In this document: positions 57,501 through 64,000 of the stretch, in pieces
How the letters are laid out: each line of letters starts with the position of its first letter
How positions within the stretch are numbered: the stretch's first letter is position 1
Assembly: GCA_910587595.1 (NCBI GenBank)
Contig: CAJULQ010000002.1
Span: 124,001 to 188,000, forward strand
Origin: an uncultured Christensenellaceae bacterium
GTDB lineage: Bacteria > Bacillota > Clostridia > Christensenellales > Pumilibacteraceae
Length of the DNA: 64,000 bases
Reading direction: 5' to 3'
Program-made: the position numbers and the translations under genes
Notes under the pieces: generated by a model
Database searches by the model: none
What the model was told of the DNA's origin: nothing
Seen by the model: only the letters and a program-made list of their open reading frames with translations

Positions 57501-59249
57501 ATGAAAAAGCAAGTTACGTTAAAGATAAACAATGTGCCCGTAACGGTAGACGAAGGAACGCGCGTGTTAGACGCCGCGCGGGCGGCGGGTTTCGATATTC
57601 CCACGCTGTGCTATCTCAAAGATATAACCAACGAGGGAAGTTGCCGCGTATGCGTGGTGGAGATAAAAGGCATGCGCAATTTGGCGGCGTCGTGCTCCAC
57701 AACGGTGCGCGAGGGCATGGAAGTGTTCACCAACACGCCCAAGGTAAAAAAGTCGCGTAAAACCACGATAGAGTTGTTGCTTTCCAACCACGAGAAGAAA
57801 TGTCTTTCGTGCGTTCGCAACGGCAATTGCGAGTTGAGCAAGCTCAGTCAAGAATACGGTTGCGATCCCGTTGCCTACGAAGGCGCTACCAAAAAGTATG
57901 TGTTAGACGACGATAACCCCTATTTGGTACGCGATAACAATAAGTGCATTCTGTGCCGTCGTTGCGTGGCCGTTTGCAACAAAGTGCAAGGCGTGGGCGT
58001 GATCGGTGCCAACGGGCGCGGTTTTAACACGCATATCGGTTGTGCTTTCGAGCGGCCGTTGCATACCGTACCGTGCGTGGCATGCGGACAATGCATCAAC
58101 GTTTGTCCCGTGGGCGCGCTTACCGAGCGCGACAACACCAAAGAGGTGCTCGACGCCATTGCCGACCCCGAAAAATATGTGATCGTGGGCACGGCGCCCT
58201 CGGTGCGCGTGGCGGTGGGCGAAGAATTCGGATATCCCATCGGCTCGGACGTGGAAGGCAAAATGGTGTCGGCCATTAAAGCCTTGGGCGTGGAAAAAGT
58301 GTTCGACGTGGATATGGCGGCGGATATGACCATTATGGAAGAGGGCACCGAGTTTTTATCTCGCTTGCGCGATCCCAACGCGTGTTTGCCCATGATAACG
58401 AGTTGCAGTCCCGGTTGGATACGGTATATCGAATATTACTATCCCGAATTGATCGGGCATTTGTCCACGTGCAAATCGCCGCAACAAATGTTCGGTGCTA
58501 TCATGAAAACGTATTACGCCGAAAAATGCAAGATCGATCCCGCCAAGATCGTGGTGGTTGCCGTTATGCCGTGCACGGCCAAAAAGTTCGAACGCACGCG
58601 CGATCATCAGTCGGCCGCGGGATATCCCGACATCGATATCGTGCTTACCACGCGCGAGCTTGCCAAACTGCTCAAGTCGCAAGGCATCGATTTGGCCGCC
58701 ATGCCCAACGGGCAGTTTGACGATCCCGTCGGATTGGGTAGCAGCGCGGGGCTGTTGTTTGGCGCTACCGGCGGCGTGATGGAAGCGGCTTTGCGCACCG
58801 TGTATGAAAAAGTGACGGGGCAAGAACCGCCTTCTATCGATTTTAAGGCCGTGCGCGGCACCAAGGGGATCAAGACCGCGGTGGTGGACATGAACGGCAC
58901 CAAAGTGAAAGTGGCGGTGGCGCACACCTTGGCGAACGCCAAAGTGATCATGGAACAGATCAAAAACGGCACGTCCGATTATCAGTTTGTGGAGATCATG
59001 ACTTGTCCGGGCGGTTGCGTGAACGGCGGCGGACAGCCCATTCATTCGGCCAAAGTGCTCAACACGACCGATGTAAAAACCCTTCGGGCAAAAGCGATCT
59101 ATAAATCGGACAAAAAAGCCAATCTTCGCAAAAGCCACGAAAATCCCGTTGTGAAAAAGTTATATGCCGAATACTTCGGCGAGCCGAACAGCCATAAGGC
59201 GCACGAGATATTGCATACTTCGTACACAAAGCGCACCAAATTCGAATAA
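57501..59249 (+). CDS. [FeFe]-hydrogenase catalytic subunit
   Basis: This 582-residue protein has an N-terminal [2Fe-2S] domain (TLCYLKDITNEGSCRVCVVE), the His-Cys3 [4Fe-4S] motif (HEKKCLSCVRNGNCELSKL), two [4Fe-4S] clusters (CILCRRCVAVC, CVACGQCINVCP) and the H-cluster domain with all three signatures: TSCSPGW, MPCTAKKFE and TCPGGCVNGGG. It produces H2 using electrons from reduced ferredoxin and NADH together. Maturases HydEFG are not in the window. A terminator follows. Confidence 0.96.
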   Translation: MKKQVTLKINNVPVTVDEGTRVLDAARAAGFDIPTLCYLKDITNEGSCRVCVVEIKGMRNLAASCSTTVREGMEVFTNTPKVKKSRKTTIELLLSNHEKKCLSCVRNGNCELSKLSQEYGCDPVAYEGATKKYVLDDDNPYLVRDNNKCILCRRCVAVCNKVQGVGVIGANGRGFNTHIGCAFERPLHTVPCVACGQCINVCPVGALTERDNTKEVLDAIADPEKYVIVGTAPSVRVAVGEEFGYPIGSDVEGKMVSAIKALGVEKVFDVDMAADMTIMEEGTEFLSRLRDPNACLPMITSCSPGWIRYIEYYYPELIGHLSTCKSPQQMFGAIMKTYYAEKCKIDPAKIVVVAVMPCTAKKFERTRDHQSAAGYPDIDIVLTTRELAKLLKSQGIDLAAMPNGQFDDPVGLGSSAGLLFGATGGVMEAALRTVYEKVTGQEPPSIDFKAVRGTKGIKTAVVDMNGTKVKVAVAHTLANAKVIMEQIKNGTSDYQFVEIMTCPGGCVNGGGQPIHSAKVLNTTDVKTLRAKAIYKSDKKANLRKSHENPVVKKLYAEYFGEPNSHKAHEILHTSYTKRTKFE

Positions 59250-59252
59250 TAC

Positions 59253-59287
59253 GCAAAAAAGGCTACGAAACGTTTCATAGCCTTTTG
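59253..59287 (+). terminator. Terminator after the hydrogenase operon
   Basis: AAAAAAGGCTA pairs with TAGCCTTTT around an inner GAAA/TTTC helix, ending in TTTTG. Confidence 0.85.
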
Positions 59288-59321
59288 TATGGGCGCATTT
59301 GAAAAAAATTCGTCGATATAC

Positions 59322-59350
59322 TTGCAAATGTGTGCGTATTGTGATATAAT
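59322..59350 (+). promoter_or_regulatory. Promoter of the terminal surface-protein operon
   Basis: TTGCAA (59322-59327) and TATAAT (59345-59350) are separated by 17 bp. Confidence 0.75.
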
Positions 59351-59407
59351 TTGCATACTGATATAGTGTAGACTTCAATGGGAATACGTTTTTAAGGAGG
59401 TGCGGCA

Positions 59408-60442
59408 GTGCTGTTTTTACGTAAACACGGCGCAAAAATGTTTTTTGCAATTGCGTGCGTATTGTTTGCTGTATCTCTTTGTTTTTCCGCGTATTCGCTC
59501 GCTCGGTTCGTGTCGCATGCCGAGGCGGACGGAAGCGGCGCGGGCGCGGCGGGCATAAATTGCGGCTACTCTGTCAATAAGGGCGGCGGCACGTTTATAA
59601 ACGCCCCGTTTATGCTCAAAGTATCGAACGAAACCGAAGCCGTTCGCATGAACGACTGGGCGGAGTCGGAAATTACGGTATACAACAACGGAAAAGCGGG
59701 GCTTAAGTACGAGTTCGGTTTCGTGCTGTATTTGCCGCGCTCTTTGGCGGAAAGCGCAATGTTTCAGCTTGTGGAACTCGAGGAAGGAAGCGAGGTGCAA
59801 ATGGGCGGCATACAGCGCGTTTATCCCGCCGTCCGCGCAAGCAAGCTGTATATGGTAGATACCGACGGGTCGCTGAAGGTTACCGATAGAACCGCGCCCA
59901 CGACTATCGCGCCGAACGGCGTGGAAATTCAAAACGACTATGCCGACTATATAGACCGCAACAAAGAGATAAGCATTGAAACGGGCACGCCCGCGGCGTT
60001 TTCGATAGGCACTCAGCCGAGTAACGTAACGCGCACATACACTACGTATTCCGCAGAACAAGCGGCTCGCTACGTATGCCCCATAACGCTTACCGAAACC
60101 GAGGAAATCGAGTTTATACGCGTTACTCTCAATATACGTGCGAACGACAGCCCGAGCGATTACGTGCTCGACGAGACCGAAAACGCCTCGAAAAGGTTTT
60201 TGCTCCGTTTTTCGTTGCGCGCGGCGGTGGACGAAAGCAACTTTGCGGGCGCGTGGGGAGATAACGACAAACACGCGGGGCACGCCGTAACCGTGCCCGA
60301 TAACTACGGCGTTCGGTGGAACGGCAACGTGCTCGAAATAAAAGAACCGGGCACGGACGAGTTCAAGCCCGTTACCGTACAAACTTGTATGGGGCTTATT
60401 TCGCCGAGCAGAATGAGCGTTGTTTTCACGCAAAAATTATAG
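59408..60442 (+). CDS. TasA/camelysin-like secreted protein (SipW-type signal)
   Basis: This 344-residue protein has an N-terminal hydrophobic helix (about 12-32) ending SLARFVSHAEADGSGAG, a pattern seen in proteins with SipW-dependent signal peptides such as TasA. The rest is a beta-rich extracellular domain (FMLKVSNETEAVRMNDWAESEITVYNNG) without known catalytic motifs. Start GTG 59408 has AAGGAGGT upstream. It is 13 bases from the next surface protein and probably co-transcribed; fibre or matrix function is a guess from the family. Confidence 0.6.
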   Translation: MLFLRKHGAKMFFAIACVLFAVSLCFSAYSLARFVSHAEADGSGAGAAGINCGYSVNKGGGTFINAPFMLKVSNETEAVRMNDWAESEITVYNNGKAGLKYEFGFVLYLPRSLAESAMFQLVELEEGSEVQMGGIQRVYPAVRASKLYMVDTDGSLKVTDRTAPTTIAPNGVEIQNDYADYIDRNKEISIETGTPAAFSIGTQPSNVTRTYTTYSAEQAARYVCPITLTETEEIEFIRVTLNIRANDSPSDYVLDETENASKRFLLRFSLRAAVDESNFAGAWGDNDKHAGHAVTVPDNYGVRWNGNVLEIKEPGTDEFKPVTVQTCMGLISPSRMSVVFTQKL

Positions 60443-60455
60443 TGAAAGAAACCGA

Positions 60456-63400
60456 ATGATCGAGAAGAAAAACAAGACGAATAACGGAACGTATAAAATA
60501 CTGTCGGCGGTGCTCGTAATCGCGTCGGCTGTTTTGGTTGCGCTCTCTTTCGTCGCGTTTTCTTATGCGAAATACGTAACCGAAATAAGCGGCGGCGATT
60601 TGCCCTACGAGGTGCAAACTCCGTTCAGCGTAAAATCGCAGCAAGAATTGTTCAACGCGATCGCGAGCGGCTACGGTTACGTGCGGCTGTCCGACGAGCT
60701 TGACGCGCCCATTATCATGACGGGCGATTCTCTCGACTTAAAATCCGATCTCACCATAGATTTGAACGGCAAAGAAATACAGCGCAATAGCCGCGACAGC
60801 CTTTTGAGCGTGCCTGCGGGTACTACCTTTACGGTTGTGGATACCGCGGGGGGGGGAACTCTTTATAATCCGATAGGGAGCGTTCTTACGCTTTCGGGCG
60901 GAGATATAAACGTATACGGCGGAATATTCGAGAGCGGACCTCGACCCTCCGAATATTTGGGAAATCTTTCTTCGTTTGCGAGAGATCTCAAAGCACAGTC
61001 GGTAATAATCGAAAAGTGCGCAAACGATACGATAAAACAGGGGAACATGCCCATTCTCACCATGCGCGGGAATGATTTTTCGCGATTGAAAAAAACGGGC
61101 AACGTGTATTTCGACAGTGCGTTTTCGCGCGACGGCAGCGGCACGAGTTGCGTCGTTACCGTGCCCGAAGACACCTACTGCTACATGATAACGAGCGACT
61201 CTACGGGCGATTCCATGGGCGCGTTCGATACTTCCAAAACCGACTTTGTTTACAGCTATTACGTAAATAAAGCCACGGGCGAATATGCCGGCGCGGAAAA
61301 ACCCGCAAACGGCGAGTTTTCGCAAGTAAAAGTTTTCGGCTATACCAAAAATATAGAAAAATCGCTCGAGCCGCAAAAGGACGAAAGCGGCAACGTGGTT
61401 GCAGCCGCGCCTTATTATTCCGCCGTGTATATGGACGGCGGCGTTCTCAACGTGGACGTAACCGCCTCGTCGGACGTTGCCGACGGCAGCTTTTATTCGT
61501 ATTTCGGCACGTGGTACAGCTCGTGCGTATACATAAAGTCGGGCACTATGACGGTGAGCACATCGGGCGAGTTCGCAACGGTAAATCCGCAAGATTTGTC
61601 GGCGCACGTTAAAAACGAGGGCAAGCAGACCAACTCCGCGCGATACGGCGAAGGCGCGTGTATTCTCGCCTCGGGCGGCGTGCTCGACGTTCAAAAGATT
61701 CGCGCGGCAACCTCGTATAATGGTAGCATTATATCGGTATCGGGCGGCGAAGTGCACATAAAAGACGCTAATTTGAGCAAGTACGCAACGCTTTCTCATG
61801 CAAACAGTCCGTTCGGCGTAGCCGAAGAAGGCGGCGACGAAACAAACGGAGTGGCTTCCGAGTTTCCCGCGAACAGGCAGTATCGCGACGCGGCTATATT
61901 TATCAACGGCGGAACTTTGGATATTGCCGACAGTTCGATAAAAGTGTATAAAGATATTCCCAATACCGAAACCAACAAAACCACGTTCGGCATACTTTCG
62001 CGCGGGCGAAAAGACGCGCTCGTAAGCGGACTTTCGGGCAAAGGCGTGCAAGTTCTCATGCATGGCTCGCACTCTTACGGTATATTCGCAACCCGCGGCA
62101 AAGTGGAACTCGGCGCGAGCGAGACCCGCGCAACCCCGAGCAAAATAGTGATAGACAGCGACAACTCTTGCTACGGCGTATATGCCGTGAACAAAAGCGC
62201 CGACCCCGCGAGGGCGGTAGACGTTCGTCTGCTCGGCGCGGATATAGAGGTAGGGCCGCGCAACGGTCAGTCGGAGGCAGACCCTTTAACAAACTACGGA
62301 ACGTTGGATACAAGTACGTATGTGGGCGTTTCGCCCGCGGACTTAGACCCTGAATACGGGAGCGGCGAAAACGTGCACAAGCCCGCAAGCATAGGCGTGT
62401 ATCTCGAGTGCATGGAGCAGTTCTCGGGCGGCAAAGTGGAGATTTACGGTGCGAACGTAAATTCCAAAGAGGTGGGCGTTGCGGTGTACGGAGGCGACCT
62501 CAACTTTTACGGAAACGGTGCGATAAACGCATACAACGCCTCTGCGGCGGTTTTGCGCGGCGGTTACATCACTTTTGCGAAAGGCTCCGACTTTACCATA
62601 AACAGCCAAATCAACAGAAGAGATAACAGTATTACCAAGCTTGACGGTACGGAAACGGAATGCGGTGCTTATCCTACCGCGGCAGGTTGGGCGGGAACGC
62701 ATCAGTACAAGATTTACATGCCTTGGCAAGACGCACGCGACGGTAAGCCCGTGTATGAAAATACCAACGCAATCAACGTAGTGGGCGGCAATCTCGACGT
62801 ACTCGGCAACAGTTTCAATGTGAATTTCAGAGGACTTTACAACGATTTCGGCGACGGCGTTTATAATGTTGCGGGCGACCCGGTGTATTTCGATAATTTC
62901 GTTGTGAAGAGTTTTGCCGTGGCTTGCGACGGCGGAAACGTCAACATGGAAAAAGCGAATATAAAAACCGCGGTGGGCGGCGGCGTCAAAGTTTCGAGCG
63001 GCACGATAAATTTGGGCAAAGAGGGTGCTCGGAGAGAGGATATTACGGTTAGCACAACGGGTAGGGCACACGTGCGAAATCACAGAGCGGTCAGCGAAAA
63101 CAGAAGCTCTCGGACTTACGGCGATTGGTTCTTTTACGATAACCTCAGCGGCGGTCATGCCGTTGTTGCCCGCGGCGGAAACGTGAACGTATACGAGGGA
63201 ACGTATACGGCGGCTTTCGGCAACGGTGTTATTGCCACCAACGACGGCGACACCGAAACCGAGGTGGAAATTTTCGGCGGCAAGTTCACGGGAAATTTGA
63301 ACCATATAGATACGCATACAATCACCATTGTTGAAAGTGGCGGCCAATATACCACAAATCCCGCAAAAGGCGTTACTTGCGGCGGTCCCGCCAGCCATTA

Positions 63401-63986
63401 CGGCTTGAACGTAATGGGCAGAGCCAATGTTGTGATACGCGACGGCGAGTTCAGCGGCAAGAACGGCGGCGGTTTCGTGCGCGGCGGTTCGTCCGAGAAT
63501 ATCGCCGAGGTGCGGATCTATAAAGGCACGTTCGGAACGAAAGGGGCGGGGCAAGACGGTTTTAACGTATACGACTACAGCACCGTTTATTTCGGTGCGC
63601 ATACCGAAAGCGAACTGAACGGTCTCGGTTACTCGCAGAGTTCGCAAAGACAAAATTTGATAAACATATACGCAAACTATTTCCCTATAGCTGTTAACCC
63701 GCTGTCGGACGGCGACAATAAAGTGCGAGTTTACGTATATTACGGGCACTACGAGGTGGCCCATATTCGCGACTCTAACGGTGGTATTACTACGCGCGGA
63801 ATAGGTTCTATAGACGATACGATGACGAATGTAACGTTCCGCATATACGGCTTCGGCAATAATGTGTTTCATCAAACCGATTACAACCATGCGCCGTATT
63901 CGATCCGTTTTAATAAAACGGATGTGCCCGCCGACATAATCAGATCGCGCGAAAACGAAAACCGATATTTCCCCTATATTACGTGA
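60456..63986 (+). CDS. Giant surface protein with right-handed beta-helix repeats
   Basis: The 1176-residue protein has an N-terminal membrane helix (about 15-38) ending AFSYAKYVTEISGGD, as in the preceding protein, and then long beta-helix arrays. Repeated short turns such as SGGDINVYGGIFESG, SGGEVHIKDANLS and GGNVNVYEGTYTAAFG give the pectate-lyase-like fold used by adhesins. No catalytic cluster stands out. The C-terminus has no LPXTG or membrane helix, so anchoring is by the N-terminus or by assembly with the partner. ATG 60456 has only a weak GAAAG upstream. GAGGTGACACTGCGTG after the stop looks like the start region of another gene cut by the window end. Confidence 0.65.
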   Translation: MIEKKNKTNNGTYKILSAVLVIASAVLVALSFVAFSYAKYVTEISGGDLPYEVQTPFSVKSQQELFNAIASGYGYVRLSDELDAPIIMTGDSLDLKSDLTIDLNGKEIQRNSRDSLLSVPAGTTFTVVDTAGGGTLYNPIGSVLTLSGGDINVYGGIFESGPRPSEYLGNLSSFARDLKAQSVIIEKCANDTIKQGNMPILTMRGNDFSRLKKTGNVYFDSAFSRDGSGTSCVVTVPEDTYCYMITSDSTGDSMGAFDTSKTDFVYSYYVNKATGEYAGAEKPANGEFSQVKVFGYTKNIEKSLEPQKDESGNVVAAAPYYSAVYMDGGVLNVDVTASSDVADGSFYSYFGTWYSSCVYIKSGTMTVSTSGEFATVNPQDLSAHVKNEGKQTNSARYGEGACILASGGVLDVQKIRAATSYNGSIISVSGGEVHIKDANLSKYATLSHANSPFGVAEEGGDETNGVASEFPANRQYRDAAIFINGGTLDIADSSIKVYKDIPNTETNKTTFGILSRGRKDALVSGLSGKGVQVLMHGSHSYGIFATRGKVELGASETRATPSKIVIDSDNSCYGVYAVNKSADPARAVDVRLLGADIEVGPRNGQSEADPLTNYGTLDTSTYVGVSPADLDPEYGSGENVHKPASIGVYLECMEQFSGGKVEIYGANVNSKEVGVAVYGGDLNFYGNGAINAYNASAAVLRGGYITFAKGSDFTINSQINRRDNSITKLDGTETECGAYPTAAGWAGTHQYKIYMPWQDARDGKPVYENTNAINVVGGNLDVLGNSFNVNFRGLYNDFGDGVYNVAGDPVYFDNFVVKSFAVACDGGNVNMEKANIKTAVGGGVKVSSGTINLGKEGARREDITVSTTGRAHVRNHRAVSENRSSRTYGDWFFYDNLSGGHAVVARGGNVNVYEGTYTAAFGNGVIATNDGDTETEVEIFGGKFTGNLNHIDTHTITIVESGGQYTTNPAKGVTCGGPASHYGLNVMGRANVVIRDGEFSGKNGGGFVRGGSSENIAEVRIYKGTFGTKGAGQDGFNVYDYSTVYFGAHTESELNGLGYSQSSQRQNLINIYANYFPIAVNPLSDGDNKVRVYVYYGHYEVAHIRDSNGGITTRGIGSIDDTMTNVTFRIYGFGNNVFHQTDYNHAPYSIRFNKTDVPADIIRSRENENRYFPYIT

Positions 63987-64000
63987 GGTGACACTGCGTG

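Noticed and set aside
60738..63890. Minus-strand open frames of 444 and 515 residues opposite the beta-helix gene
   Set aside because: Composition is unlike other proteins in the window, there is no ribosome-binding site, and the + strand frame is clearly a repeat protein.

Overview
The window is a 64 kb piece of an anaerobic Firmicute chromosome, most likely an uncultured gut-type member of the Clostridia (Christensenellales-like). This is inferred from gene content, not from a phylogeny. The supporting genes are a trimeric [FeFe]-hydrogenase, a VorDBAC-type 2-oxoacid:ferredoxin oxidoreductase, Prp next to an L27 with a cleavable N-terminus, a DUF6062 protein, a cysteine-rich 'HCB 13'-like peptide, an ANTAR regulator next to a glutamine synthetase homologue, a very large 2-hydroxyacyl-CoA dehydratase activase fusion, and TasA/SipW-type surface proteins. 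Nearly all genes are on the + strand; the minus strand carries purA, the activase fusion and the DUF6062 gene. Promoters are close to the sigma-A consensus and easy to read. No rRNA, prophage, IS element or CRISPR array was seen.

Layout: 1-260 tRNA-Ala (5' end cut off), a truncated tRNA-Ile duplicate and an intact tRNA-Ile; 300-1363 rplU-prp-rpmA behind an L21-type leader; 1448-4556 four-subunit ketoacid oxidoreductase plus NfeD; 4841-6742 a Cys-rich peptide and an HNH nuclease; 6848-9527 ECF S component, coaX and hom; 9525-9806 dispersed repeats; 10049-13603 a giant wall/membrane protein; 13686-16502 an RnlA-like HEPN ribonuclease followed by a CTP synthase paralogue without glutaminase residues; 16500-16770 repeats; purA (minus). 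18297-29156 is a sugar-uptake/degradation locus with two perfect 18-bp operators at its promoter and its own LacI regulator. 29200-33474 is the activase fusion (minus). 33623-39939 holds tRNA-Leu, a cytosolic GH20, a small kinase, an ABC exporter and a phosphohexomutase. 40147-50186 holds glnA-like, ANTAR, purF, carA, carB::dapF and pyrG. 50295-54967 holds a DUF4241-TPR protein, a structured intergenic RNA candidate, an MBL hydrolase, DUF6062 and a SPOR-like protein. 55090-59249 encodes the bifurcating hydrogenase. 59408-63986 holds two surface proteins.

How the genes work together: purF-carA-carB-pyrG makes glutamine-fed purine and pyrimidine precursors, next to a glutamine synthetase homologue and an ANTAR antiterminator-like regulator. 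The Vor complex produces reduced ferredoxin, and the hydrogenase re-oxidises ferredoxin plus NADH to H2. The LacI locus binds and imports an oligosaccharide, but it lacks an ABC ATPase and must borrow one.

Most notable observations: (1) a 1347-residue in-frame CarB-DapF fusion whose DapF part keeps one catalytic Cys but has Gly at the other; (2) a second CTP synthase that has lost the glutaminase Cys and His and one Mg-binding Asp, directly downstream of an RnlA-family HEPN protein with no RnlB; (3) a glutamine synthetase homologue lacking several substrate-site residues; (4) the twin-operator LacI locus; (5) a strongly folded intergenic region at 52401-52570. All residue comparisons were made by eye against remembered family sequences.
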